From NCBI GenBank assembly GCA_964354625.1, contig CAYHAK010000001.1:1-64000 (forward strand): DNA of 64,000 nucleotides, written 5' to 3'. Source of the DNA: DATKKK01 sp964354625 (GTDB lineage: Archaea > Thermoproteota > Bathyarchaeia > Bathyarchaeales > Bathycorpusculaceae). The stretch's first letter is position 1, and each line of letters begins with the position of its first letter. Below the pieces are notes generated by a model, which had not been told where the DNA came from, ran no database searches, and worked only from the letters and a program-made list of their open reading frames with translations. Below, piece by piece: positions 1 through 8,697 of the stretch. The translations under genes were made by a program, and so were the position numbers.

Positions 1-2
1 TG

Positions 3-1712
3 CACACTTTCAGCAACGCCACACCAGCCGAAGGCGTAGCCGCCGAGCTGGTCGACGTAGGCACGGGCACGAGGCCCTCGGACTATGAGGGCAAGGGTGC
101 TAAGGGCAAGTTCGTGTTGGCCACGGGCCGCGCTAAGCCTGTTCATGAGCTGGCAGTCTACAAGCACGGCGCTCTCGGAGTGCTCACGGACACGATTACG
201 TATGAAATGCCTGGCGTGCGTGAGAGCCTCGACATTCCAGACGTACACGCATATCAGGCCATCTGGCCTACGGCGGAGGAGCTTACCAAGGTCACGTTCG
301 GCTTCAGCCTCAGCAAACGCCAAGGTAATACGTTGCGTGCACTGCTCGCAAACGGCAAAACCGTCAGACTCAAAGCCAATGTGGATGCAGAGCTGTTCCC
401 GTTCTACGAGGACGTGGTGACTGCCACGATTCGAGGCAAAACCAAGCCCAACGAGGAGGTGTTCCTCGTCGCGCACCTTTGTCACCCGAAGCCAAGTGCA
501 AACGACAATGCTTCAGGCGCGGGACTGCTGCTCGAAGTCGCGAGAACCATCAAAGCGCTCATAGCGAAGGGTAGGATTGAGCCGCCTGCGCGGACGATTC
601 GCTTTCTGTGGGTGCCTGAAACGCTGGGCACCGTGGCCTATCTGCAGAAACACGAGGACGAAGCGCGCAGCCGCATGGTGGCAGGCGTCAACCTCGATAT
701 GGTAGGCCAAAACCAGGAACTCTGCAAATCCACACTCAACATGGACCGCACGCCTGACTCGCTGCCCAGCTACCTCAACGACCTCGTCTACCAACTCATC
801 GAGCAAATGGTCAGAGAGTTCGGCAAAGAGACTGTTTTCGGCCCCTCAAGCACGTTTCGTTATGCGACTACTGCGTTTAGCGGTGGAAGCGATCATGCCG
901 AGTTCACTGAGGCCACGATAGGCGTGCCCTGCGTCATGTTGCTGCAGTGGCCTGACCTGTTCTACCACACAAGCGGGGACACGATAGACAAGGTTAGTGA
1001 AGACAGCCTCAAACGCGTCGGCTACGTCACCACCACAGCAGCACTCACTCTAGCAAACGCCGACGCGGAAACTGCCTACAAGCTCGCGCTGGAGACGGCC
1101 ACACGCGCACACACAAGAATCGCAGACGCCACCCGCAAGGCTACAGATGAACTCTACGCCAGAAAAGACAAGCTTGACGAACTCGCCAAAACCGCACAGT
1201 ACAATCGAGACAGGCTTGAACACATCGTTTGGCGTGAACAACAAGCCATCAAATCCGTCATTAGCCTCGGCGAAACCCCCGAACTCGACGCGCTCATAGG
1301 CAGGCTGTGCGAGGGCATCCAAACCACACGCAAACAGCAAGCGGGCCTGCTTGAAGAAACGCTGAACCACATAGCCAAAGCCTCGGGCGTAGTCCTCCCA
1401 CAGATCGAAGAAACGCAAGCCGACAAAGAGGCCAAGACGCTCGTACCCCGCAGACTGTTCAAAGGCACACTCAACAGCGATCACTTCAAACGGCTACTCG
1501 GCGAAGAGGAATACAAGTGGTACACGGAAATCAACAAGCAAGACCCCGCCTTCAGCAAGAAAATGTCCGAAATCCTCAACTTCGCAGACGGCCAACGAAA
1601 TGCCCACGCCATCACCAAAGCCGTTTCAGCCGAATACACACCCACAAACACCGAGCATATACTCAAATTCCTAAGAGACCTCGAAAAAACAAAACTCGTG
1701 GCCTTCACGTAA
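3..1712 (+). CDS. M28-like aminopeptidase / DUF4910-type protein, 5' end cut off
   Basis: The frame is open to the left edge of the window, so the N-terminus lies outside; 569 residues are visible. The first part (to about residue 70) resembles a PA-type insert. The zinc-peptidase core follows, with the motif AHLCHPKPSANDNASG (His and Asp ligands), FSGGSDHAEF and a late ligand in YHTSGDTID, as in M28 aminopeptidases. The last 70 residues (starting near DGQRNAHAITKAV) look like a winged-helix, a known accompaniment of DUF4910-type proteins. Probable role is cytosolic peptide hydrolysis. No signal peptide can be judged because the start is missing. Family assignment is strong, substrate unknown. 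Confidence 0.8.
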   Translation, partial: HTFSNATPAEGVAAELVDVGTGTRPSDYEGKGAKGKFVLATGRAKPVHELAVYKHGALGVLTDTITYEMPGVRESLDIPDVHAYQAIWPTAEELTKVTFGFSLSKRQGNTLRALLANGKTVRLKANVDAELFPFYEDVVTATIRGKTKPNEEVFLVAHLCHPKPSANDNASGAGLLLEVARTIKALIAKGRIEPPARTIRFLWVPETLGTVAYLQKHEDEARSRMVAGVNLDMVGQNQELCKSTLNMDRTPDSLPSYLNDLVYQLIEQMVREFGKETVFGPSSTFRYATTAFSGGSDHAEFTEATIGVPCVMLLQWPDLFYHTSGDTIDKVSEDSLKRVGYVTTTAALTLANADAETAYKLALETATRAHTRIADATRKATDELYARKDKLDELAKTAQYNRDRLEHIVWREQQAIKSVISLGETPELDALIGRLCEGIQTTRKQQAGLLEETLNHIAKASGVVLPQIEETQADKEAKTLVPRRLFKGTLNSDHFKRLLGEEEYKWYTEINKQDPAFSKKMSEILNFADGQRNAHAITKAVSAEYTPTNTEHILKFLRDLEKTKLVAFT

Positions 1713-1786
1713 CGTAGCTGGACGCTGAATATGCTTATATCGTCATTTTCTTTCTATCTACAACCAGCCGAAAGGATGCCTAAGTC

Positions 1787-2539
1787 ATGGTGATTGCGAT
1801 TCAGATCACTGAGAAGCCGAAACTGAAGAACCCTGTTCTTATCGAGGGTTTGCCGGGCATAGGCTTCGTGGCCAACATTGCGACGCTGCATTTGATCCGC
1901 GAGCTGAAGGCCAGAAGGTTCGCGGAGATTCACTGCGCTGCTTTTCAGGACTTGGCGGTGACCACCGAAAGCGGCGGAACACGCGTACCGATAAACGAGC
2001 TGTACTACTGCAAGAACCCTGACGGCGGGCGTGACTTGATTATTTGGTATGGGAACACGCAGGCGCTGACGACGTTTGGCCAGTACGAGCTGTGCGGACG
2101 TGTCTTGGATATTGCGCAGGATTTGGGTTGTCGTCTGCTGATCACGCTTGGAGGCTTCAGACAGGAAGAGGTCAAGACGCCACCGCAGCTATTCTGCGCC
2201 GCCACCGACCGCGAAACGCTCGACAGCGTACTGAAACTCGGGGCAAAGGTGATGGTTGGCCAGATTTACGGCATCGCAGGCCTCTTAGTTGGCCTCGGCA
2301 AAGTCCGAGACATGAAAGGCTTCTCGCTGCTGGTTGAAACGTTGGGTATGAACCCGGACGTGAACGGCACTCGCTATGCGTTGATGGCTCTGATGAAGTA
2401 TTTGGATTTGAGCGTTGACCTGTCGAGGCTGGAGGAGGCTGGCGAGGAAACTAAGAAGATTCTGGAATCCTTCGGCTTGATCAAGCCGGGTCAGGAAGAA
2501 AAGAAGAAAGAGGAACAGCAGTTCCGCTGGTCCATCTAG
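1787..2539 (+). CDS. PAC2 family protein (proteasome assembly chaperone-like)
   Basis: A 250-residue PAC2-family protein, recognised from the N-terminal LIEGLPGIGFVANIA motif, the middle LLITLGGFRQEE strand-turn and the GIAGLLVGLGK region. Archaeal relatives act as chaperones in 20S proteasome assembly or as ATP-independent chaperones. The last 40 residues are a charged helix ending in RWSI, which is not a classic HbYX tail, so direct proteasome docking is uncertain. The ATG at 1787 is preceded by AAAGGA (about 10 bases upstream) and a TATA-like GCTTATATCG at 1733-1742. The gene converges on the Lsm gene, with two bases between the stops. Confidence 0.85.
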   Translation: MVIAIQITEKPKLKNPVLIEGLPGIGFVANIATLHLIRELKARRFAEIHCAAFQDLAVTTESGGTRVPINELYYCKNPDGGRDLIIWYGNTQALTTFGQYELCGRVLDIAQDLGCRLLITLGGFRQEEVKTPPQLFCAATDRETLDSVLKLGAKVMVGQIYGIAGLLVGLGKVRDMKGFSLLVETLGMNPDVNGTRYALMALMKYLDLSVDLSRLEEAGEETKKILESFGLIKPGQEEKKKEEQQFRWSI

Positions 2540-2541
2540 CC

Positions 2542-2970
2542 TTACGTTTTGCCCTTAGCGTCGTTCATGAACAGCGCGTACACCTTCTCCACGCGCTCAG
2601 CCGCTGGCCCTGAACCTTCAGCCACGCCGCGCTCGGTGACCTTAACCTTGTCCATGACCCATATGAAACCTTTGTCTTCGTACAGCTTCACCATCGTCGG
2701 AAACACCTTCTCCAAGCGATCCGACAGAGCCTTCAAGTCGAACGGCTTCTCCACGCTTACTACGCTTGCTACGACGTGGCCGTTGATGGCCACACGGTGC
2801 AACACCTTGCCCTCCTCATCCTTCGCTCCGCTCAGAATAAGGCTCATGCTGTCAGGATTAACGCCTAAAAGCAAACCCGTGAACGCCTTACCCGTCGTGG
2901 TCGTCACCGTGACAGTCCTGTCAGCCAGCGCCGAAACCTCAGTGAAAAACTTCCTCTGCGCAACCGACAC
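2542..2970 (-). CDS. Lsm/Sm-like archaeal RNA-binding protein with C-terminal domain
   Basis: A 142-residue protein. Residues 1-75 form an Sm fold (strands around RTVTVTTTTGKAFTGLLLGV and the second Sm motif INGHVVASVVS). The remaining 65 residues match the extra alpha/beta domain of SmAP3-type archaeal Lsm proteins. Such proteins form rings that bind U-rich RNA, including small RNAs. The start is GTG at 2970, about 10 bases after a perfect AGGAGG on the minus strand. The gene stands alone, tail to tail with the PAC2 gene. RNA partners are unknown; a structured repeat element lies about 130 bases upstream. Confidence 0.85.
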   Translation of the reverse strand: MSVAQRKFFTEVSALADRTVTVTTTTGKAFTGLLLGVNPDSMSLILSGAKDEEGKVLHRVAINGHVVASVVSVEKPFDLKALSDRLEKVFPTMVKLYEDKGFIWVMDKVKVTERGVAEGSGPAAERVEKVYALFMNDAKGKT

Positions 2971-3244
2971 TGAACATATCCTCCTTTAATACACCACACT
3001 ACATGCAAGACAACTATTTAGCCCTAACCCACCGAACACCATAAAACTCGACAAACCTAGGGGGCATGTTTTGTATTGGCTGAGAATCGCGTCAATAGCA
3101 TGGAAAATGGGGAGAGGGGTATCGCCTATTGAGTGCAAATCAGCGCATTGGATTTTCGAAAATGCCGACTAGGCCTCAGCCGTGGTCAAACCTATATATA
3201 GGGGGGTAGGCACACGCCACATCTATGGTCTCCCGAAGCCGCTG
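2971..3244. other. Intergenic region with repeat element and TATA palindrome
   Basis: This 274-base gap holds the Lsm ribosome site (next to 2970), one copy of a structured element (3099-3176) and a perfect palindrome CCTATATATAGG at 3191-3202. The palindrome could act as a TATA box in either direction. No open reading frame here looks like a protein gene. Confidence 0.6.
3099..3176. repeat. Structured two-copy element, copy A (possible small RNA)
   Basis: About 78 bases that reappear, diverged, at 30402-30479. Both copies begin with CATGG and end with GGCCT. They share a core of about 38 positions with 32 identical: GGGGTATC, two bases, CTATTGAG, then GCAAA and CAGCGCA. The core can fold as a hairpin with a six-base A-rich loop; the inner stem GCGC/GCGC of copy B is GTGC/GCGC here, which still pairs. 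A TATA-like palindrome at 3191-3202 is placed to start a minus-strand transcript through it. Strand and function are inferred. Confidence 0.5.
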
Positions 3245-4525
3245 TTAGGAGCCCATTTTCTTCTCTTCCAGATTCTGCTTCAGCACCAAGGTCGTGTCTG
3301 CTGGCACGTCGCGGTAGACCACCACGCCCGGACCAATCCTGCTATTGCAGCCCACCTTGATACCAGGCATCAGAAGCGCCCCAATTCCAGTCTTCACATT
3401 GTCGCCAAGCACGGTTCCGAGCTTTCTTCTTCCGCTGTCCACAACCTCGTCCTTCACCATCATCTTGATCGAGCCACCGTCAAGCCGGTAGTTGCCCGTG
3501 ATCGTACCAGCACCTAGATTGCACTTTTCACCTAGCACGCTGTCACCCACATAAGACAGGTGACCGATATGCACGCCGTCCATGATGATGCTTTCCTTGA
3601 TCTCGCACGCGTTGCCCACGCGCACACTGTTGCCCAGGCTTGTGTATGGACGGATGAAGCAGTTTGGGCCCACGTCGCTTTCTTCGCCGATAAAAGCAGG
3701 CCCCTCAACATAGGCGCCTGAACGCAATCGCGCAGACTCCGCCACCGTTACAGGCCCAACCAGAGTTGCGCCGTTCTCGATCTTGCCCAGCGCCCTGTGC
3801 GTCATGCGCGTCAAAGCCCAGCGGTTAGCCTCAAGCAGATCCCAAGGCCTGCCCACGTCAAACCACTCATCACTCGAAACCTTCGCCGCCAGAAAAGACC
3901 TCTTCTCACCCAATAAAAGCCCAATCGCATCCGTAATCTCCCACTCACCACGGGCCGAAGCCGAAGTCGCCCTAATCTTCTCGAAGATCTCAGGCGAAAA
4001 AACATAGATCCCGGCATTCGCCAAGTTCGAAGTCGCCTCCTCACGCTTGGGCTTCTCAACAATGCGCTTGACCTGCTTCTCGTTCTCAAGATCTACGACA
4101 CCGTAGCTCTCGGGCCTGTCAACTGGCACGACGGCCATCGTGGCCACTGGCTTCTCCTTCTGATGCAGGCTGATGACGCTTTTCACGGCTTCGGCGCTGA
4201 ACAGCAGGTCACCGTAGACTAGTAGAAACTCGTCCTTCACGAATGGTTCGGCAACGGCCACGGCGTTGCCTGTCCCCAGCATTTCCTTCTGCTCCAGGTA
4301 CTCGATCTTCAGTCCAAGCCTCTTGCCATCGCCGAAATACTGGCGAATCGCATCCGCCATGAAGTGAACAACAACCACGGTTTCCTCGATCCCGCAGGCC
4401 TTCAGCGCGCTCAAACAGTGCTCGAGAATCGGTCTGCCCCCGACCTTGATCAGATGTTTCGGTCGGGTTGACGTGATAGGCCGAAGCCTCGCACCTTCGC
4501 CTGCTGCTAAAACAACGCCCTTCAT
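3245..4525 (-). CDS. GlmU-like bifunctional sugar-1-phosphate nucleotidyltransferase
   Basis: A 426-residue two-domain enzyme. Residues 1-235 are a nucleotidyltransferase with the pyrophosphorylase signature LAAGEGARLRPITSTRPKHL and the YGDLLF metal site. Residues 245-420 are left-handed beta-helix hexapeptide repeats, the acetyltransferase part of archaeal GlmU-like proteins. Likely role is making UDP-GlcNAc, or dTDP/UDP-sugars, from sugar 1-phosphates in the cytosol. The ATG overlaps the stop of the upstream GlmM gene (ATGA) and has GGAGG about 9 bases before it, so the two are co-translated. Substrate range in archaeal homologues is broad, so I leave the symbol open. Confidence 0.88.
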   Translation of the reverse strand: MKGVVLAAGEGARLRPITSTRPKHLIKVGGRPILEHCLSALKACGIEETVVVVHFMADAIRQYFGDGKRLGLKIEYLEQKEMLGTGNAVAVAEPFVKDEFLLVYGDLLFSAEAVKSVISLHQKEKPVATMAVVPVDRPESYGVVDLENEKQVKRIVEKPKREEATSNLANAGIYVFSPEIFEKIRATSASARGEWEITDAIGLLLGEKRSFLAAKVSSDEWFDVGRPWDLLEANRWALTRMTHRALGKIENGATLVGPVTVAESARLRSGAYVEGPAFIGEESDVGPNCFIRPYTSLGNSVRVGNACEIKESIIMDGVHIGHLSYVGDSVLGEKCNLGAGTITGNYRLDGGSIKMMVKDEVVDSGRRKLGTVLGDNVKTGIGALLMPGIKVGCNSRIGPGVVVYRDVPADTTLVLKQNLEEKKMGS

Positions 4526-5889
4526 CGTCCCACTCCTCCAACAGCCTTCTTAACCAGCTTCAACCCCGCCTCCATAATCGCCTTCGCAACATTTAACGAT
4601 TCACCTTCAACCGTCAACCGCAAAACCGGCTCAGTCCCAGACGCCCTAACCAAAACCCAACAATCATCCATAACCAAGCGCACACCGTTAGCCTCCGAGA
4701 AATCCTCGTAAGCCGGAAACGCGGCCTTCAAGACTGCCCCCATCTTCTCCACAACCCCATACTTGAACTCATTCGCGCAGACGACATTCTCCCTGAGCGT
4801 CGGAAACTCGGGCACGTCAGACACAAACTCCGACAACTGCTTGTCTTCATCCTCCAAGGCCTTCAGAAGCAGCACCGACGAGAGAATCCCGTCTGGACAG
4901 TAATGAAATCGCGGATGAATCCACGCCCCACAAGGCTCGCCACCAAACACGGACTTGCGCTTCTTCATGAGCTCAGAAACGTAAACGTCACCAACCCTCG
5001 TCCTGACGACCTCCCCTCCCTGCGCCTCCACCATTTTCTCAACACACATCGACGCCTCAACATTAGTCACTACCACGCCTCCTCCGATCCCTCCAACCGC
5101 GTAGGCCGCGTACGCTGCCAAACCGCGGTCAAAATCCACAAAACCTCCCTTCTCGTCAATGAAGGCCACACGGTCACCATCACCATCGTAACCCACACCT
5201 AAATCTGCACCAAGTTCTCTCACAACGTTGCCCAGAGGCTTCAACGACTCATCGTTTGGCTCCGAGCTTCGGGCGGGAAAGAACCCGTCTGGCTGAGAAT
5301 TGAGGGCAGTCACCTTACACCCTAACCTTGTCAAGGTCATCGGCGCAAGATCGCACGTAGCTCCGCATCCGGGATCCACGACCACGTGCCACCTCTTCCA
5401 TAGCTTGACGCTTTTCGCTATCATGTCAACGTAACGGTCGCTTTCGTCAACGAATCCCGCCTTGCCAACGTTCTGCCAATTCGCAAGTCGAAAACCTCCG
5501 CATCCAATGATCTTTTCGACATGGTCTTGGTCTTTCTCATCATAGGCCAAGCTGTCTCCTCGGAAAACCTTCAAACCATTGTATTGAGGCGGGTTATGCG
5601 AAGCCGTAATCATTATCCCCGCGTCAGCACGCAGCTCCCGCGTCAAGAAAGCCAGCACAGGCGTCGGCACAACCCCCAAGCAGCCAGCGTCGGCGCCACT
5701 TGCCAGGAGACCCGAGATCACGGCATCATCAAGCATCAGACCAGAACCTCTAGTGTCCCGCGCTACCAACACCTTTTTTGCGTTGGAGTAGCTCGCGACA
5801 GCCAAGCCTACCTGAGCCGCCAAGACAGGCGTCAACTCAACATTGACTAGGCCGCGAACACCCGAGCTACCAAAGAGTCTCGAGCCCAA
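4522..5889 (-). CDS. glmM: Phosphoglucosamine mutase / phosphohexomutase
   Basis: A 455-residue alpha-D-phosphohexomutase. The catalytic phosphoserine loop is TASHNPPQYNG (about residue 95), the metal loop GYDGDGDRVAF (about residue 237) and the C-terminal phosphate-binding loop RASGTEPVLR. It interconverts glucosamine 6- and 1-phosphate, or the glucose/mannose equivalents. Overlap with the downstream GlmU-like gene supports UDP-GlcNAc synthesis for glycans or N-glycosylation. The first residues MGSRLFGSSGVRG match the family N-terminus and require a TTG start at 5889, with GAGGA about 10 bases upstream. Confidence 0.88.
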   Translation of the reverse strand: MGSRLFGSSGVRGLVNVELTPVLAAQVGLAVASYSNAKKVLVARDTRGSGLMLDDAVISGLLASGADAGCLGVVPTPVLAFLTRELRADAGIMITASHNPPQYNGLKVFRGDSLAYDEKDQDHVEKIIGCGGFRLANWQNVGKAGFVDESDRYVDMIAKSVKLWKRWHVVVDPGCGATCDLAPMTLTRLGCKVTALNSQPDGFFPARSSEPNDESLKPLGNVVRELGADLGVGYDGDGDRVAFIDEKGGFVDFDRGLAAYAAYAVGGIGGGVVVTNVEASMCVEKMVEAQGGEVVRTRVGDVYVSELMKKRKSVFGGEPCGAWIHPRFHYCPDGILSSVLLLKALEDEDKQLSEFVSDVPEFPTLRENVVCANEFKYGVVEKMGAVLKAAFPAYEDFSEANGVRLVMDDCWVLVRASGTEPVLRLTVEGESLNVAKAIMEAGLKLVKKAVGGVGR

Positions 5890-5999
5890 ATCACCAGCTT
5901 CCTCACGCTATTCATTCATGGTAAGAACAGTGTATGCGCTTAAATAACTTGACTGGGACGTCGTCTCAGGATCGGCGAAGGCAAGGCTTCAGATCGTAC

Positions 6000-7088
6000 T
6001 CACTTCTTGGGTCTCGTTCTATCACAGAACTCGGCCAGCTGCCTCCGCGTCGGATGCGTGCCCGCAGGGCTCGAAATGTAGTAGGCAGCAACCGCATTGG
6101 CCAGCGTCAGCCTGCCCTCGTCCGAAAGCCCACCAGCGTCTCCCAGAATATTTCCAGCATTCCAAGCATCACCTGCTCCAGTCGCCCTCAACACTGGAAC
6201 CGCGAATGCGGGAACATCTGACTCCACACCCTTGGTAAACGTGGCAGAGTAGTTCGTTGCGTGTAAGTCAACTCTCGCAGACAAGTGTGAGGCCAGAATG
6301 CTTGCGGCCTTTTTCGCAAACTCCTCCAACCGCAAGCCCTTGCACAATCCGTTCAGTTCATCATCTAGCTGCGACGCGTAGCAGGCTGCCTCGTTCTCGT
6401 TCACGCTCAGGGTGTCAACATGCCCACTCTGCAGGACTTTTTCGACCAATTCCGGAATCTTGGTAGGGTTGGTCGTTGGGTCCGCCGTATCGTAATAGGT
6501 CTTGCCCTTTCCCTCTGCTTTCGCATGACGAAAGACAGTTCTGGCCAGCTCGGTTCCGAAGTGTCGGGTCCCGGCCCAGTTGAAAACGCACACGCAGTCC
6601 GCACTTCCAACAGCCTCCCAGTCCCTGCGATTCAGATTTTCCGGCCCAAAGTGCGCCAATGCACCTATGTCTCTGAGCATGACATTCACCCTTTCGTCTC
6701 CAGCCGCGAACTCGACTGCCGTCGTAGTCGAAGCCCTATTGAGGATCTTAACGTGGGACAAGTCGAGCTTCAAAGGCCCAAGGTGAAGCTTGAGCAGCTG
6801 AAGGCCAAGCTTGCTGGTGCATACTATTGGCGTGACGATCGCGCCCAATCCCGCAAGCGCAGAGGCCGTGTTCACGGCGTTGCCTCCCCTCATGTCTATT
6901 TGGCCTATTCCGTCAATGCTTCCTCCCTTCCTCTTCGCCGCAGACCTGAGATCATCACAGAACGCTTCTACACCAAACCCTGGACTGACAAGCCGATCCA
7001 AAAAGAAGTCTGGCATAACAACAACATTGAACTCCTCAGGCTCCTCCCTCAGGAATCTTTGCACTTCTTTAAGGATTTCCGCAACCAT
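6000..7088 (-). CDS. PfkB-family carbohydrate kinase
   Basis: A 362-residue ribokinase/PfkB-fold protein. The N-terminal substrate loop is RGGNAVNTASALAGLG and the catalytic signature ATGAGDAWNAG carries the base Asp and anion hole. It phosphorylates a sugar or nucleoside with ATP, but the substrate cannot be read from sequence. ATG at 7088 is the first good start. It lies on the same strand as the GlmM/GlmU pair but 110 bases upstream, so it may be transcribed separately. The N-terminal 25 residues before the fold are longer than in ribokinase. Confidence 0.85.
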   Translation of the reverse strand: MVAEILKEVQRFLREEPEEFNVVVMPDFFLDRLVSPGFGVEAFCDDLRSAAKRKGGSIDGIGQIDMRGGNAVNTASALAGLGAIVTPIVCTSKLGLQLLKLHLGPLKLDLSHVKILNRASTTTAVEFAAGDERVNVMLRDIGALAHFGPENLNRRDWEAVGSADCVCVFNWAGTRHFGTELARTVFRHAKAEGKGKTYYDTADPTTNPTKIPELVEKVLQSGHVDTLSVNENEAACYASQLDDELNGLCKGLRLEEFAKKAASILASHLSARVDLHATNYSATFTKGVESDVPAFAVPVLRATGAGDAWNAGNILGDAGGLSDEGRLTLANAVAAYYISSPAGTHPTRRQLAEFCDRTRPKK

Positions 7089-7186
7089 GCCTCAGTTCAC
7101 CCGAACAGACATTTGCACTGAACCTAGATAAACCTACATTGCAGGCTGTCCTAGCGTGCCTGATCTAGATGCAAGTAGCCGAGTCT

Positions 7187-8011
7187 CTAGCCAAGGAATA
7201 GACGGACACATATCCACACGATGTCGCCGACGAGCAAAGCCATGACTAGGCCTGCGGTCACGAAAATGAGCATGGGCAAACCCGGAGTCGCCATGATCAT
7301 GTCTTGGATGGCTCCTTTCTTGACTGCCTTGTCCAGTCTCTCAAGCATTGCTACTCTGGTCTCGTCTCTAGGCACGACGACGAGCTTCCTCCTGAGCTCT
7401 CCAGTTCGAATTTCCTCTATGTCCTCCAACGGGTATAGGTGCCATTTCTCCTTAACCTTGCCAACAGGCATCTTGTAGCCAGTCAGCAAAACAAGAACCT
7501 TTTTTCCGAAAGCCTCTTTTTCTTGGCCTCCTTCGAAGAGCCTCCCGCCGGTTCTCAAATGCCAAAAAACGTTGCGGAAGAGGATGTACACGGCTGTCGC
7601 CGCCGCGAACAAAACAGCATTGCTGAACACTGTCACTGGAAACAGCAGCCGGGTGATCGGCGAGCTCTCTCCCACTATGGCCGCGAATAGACCGGACGTG
7701 AGTAAGCTTGAGGGATAGAATGGCAAGGCAAGCCCCAGGCACATCAGCGCCTTCGCGTCTGCTCCTCCAAAGCCTCCCGCATAGAAAAGCACGATAGAGA
7801 CTACTGCGGTCAAACCGAAACTGGCTCCATAGAAGACCAGCCAAGATGGCTCATAGAGGTAGACCTGAACAAAGGTCAGTGCGAACGCGAGCGGCGCGAA
7901 TACAATCCATACAGTGTTACTCACTTCTCGTGTTTTGTAGTCGCTCCAAGACGCATAGAATAGAAATGACAAGGACAGGACCGTTCTGGCTGCTTCGAGT
8001 AGGTACTGCAT
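7187..8011 (-). CDS. A24-family prepilin peptidase (PibD/FlaK-like)
   Basis: A 274-residue polytopic membrane protein. The two catalytic aspartates of the GxGD aspartyl proteases are visible: SDYKTREV in the first cytoplasmic loop (about residue 24) and GGFGGADAKALM (about residue 98). The usual GxGD reads GGAD here, a common variant. It would cut class III signal peptides of the pilin-like proteins encoded just upstream and is the last gene of the pilus operon. Membrane helices surround a cytoplasmic segment of about 80 residues (near 165-240), longer than in minimal archaeal enzymes. Confidence 0.85.
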   Translation of the reverse strand: MQYLLEAARTVLSLSFLFYASWSDYKTREVSNTVWIVFAPLAFALTFVQVYLYEPSWLVFYGASFGLTAVVSIVLFYAGGFGGADAKALMCLGLALPFYPSSLLTSGLFAAIVGESSPITRLLFPVTVFSNAVLFAAATAVYILFRNVFWHLRTGGRLFEGGQEKEAFGKKVLVLLTGYKMPVGKVKEKWHLYPLEDIEEIRTGELRRKLVVVPRDETRVAMLERLDKAVKKGAIQDMIMATPGLPMLIFVTAGLVMALLVGDIVWICVRLFLG

Positions 8012-8117
8012 CGGAGGAACCTTGACGAGTCTTATCTTTGCTGGCTAGTTAAAACACTTTAGAGCGAAAAAGAGCGCTCATGGCGTGAAAGAATAAAGGG
8101 TGAAGCTGACTGGGCGG

Positions 8118-8597
8118 CTAGGGCGGTGCCTGTTCTGGAATGTTCTCCAGAAACTGCCCCTGCGCTGGCACGATAGTGAAGTAGTATGTCTTCTGTGCTT
8201 CCCAATTGCGAGCCACGGCGTTTGGCCAGTTAATCGTTATCGTGGTTCTGTCCTCACCCAGAAGGGATCTGCCTGAGCCAATGTTAGTGTCGGTAGTTAT
8301 GTCAATCAAGCTTCCAGACGAGTTACCCATATACATTCTCACGATTTCTGTGTTCGTCTTCCCAGTGTTCTGAATCGTGAAGTCTGTCCTGTTTCTTGCA
8401 GAGGCTGCAGGCAACCCATAGAATCTGACGTTTTCCGGATACAGTCTTACCCCTGCCTGTGGCGTGACTCCGCCCATGTACGTCATTATCCAGGCATATG
8501 TAACAACGATTGCGGCAACCGCTATGACTATCAGTAGCAGCGTGGCCAATATCGGAGATATTGCTTTTCTCGATTTCAACATCTTTATCAGGTGCAT
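8118..8597 (-). CDS. Archaeal type IV pilin
   Basis: A 159-residue protein with the archaeal pilin N-terminus SRKAISPILATLLLIVIAV, a charged leader cut by the A24 peptidase and then a long hydrophobic helix (about residues 14-37) that packs in the filament core. The mature domain is beta-rich with N-glycosylation sequons such as NRT and NSS. It is probably the major subunit, since it is the most typical pilin here and sits next to the peptidase. The start at ATG 8597 has GGTG five bases upstream. A second ATG at 8582 would remove five leader residues. Confidence 0.85.
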   Translation of the reverse strand: MHLIKMLKSRKAISPILATLLLIVIAVAAIVVTYAWIMTYMGGVTPQAGVRLYPENVRFYGLPAASARNRTDFTIQNTGKTNTEIVRMYMGNSSGSLIDITTDTNIGSGRSLLGEDRTTITINWPNAVARNWEAQKTYYFTIVPAQGQFLENIPEQAPP

Positions 8598-8697
8598 GAT
8601 TTCACCTTTCTGTTGTGTAGGAACTCTTGCGATTGCTTATTTAACTTATATGAACCTTCAATCCACATTGGAGATACGCTTGAAAGCGGCAAACTGA

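Noticed and set aside
6420..7121. 233-codon plus-strand frame over the PfkB kinase
   Set aside because: Antisense shadow; no recognisable motif.
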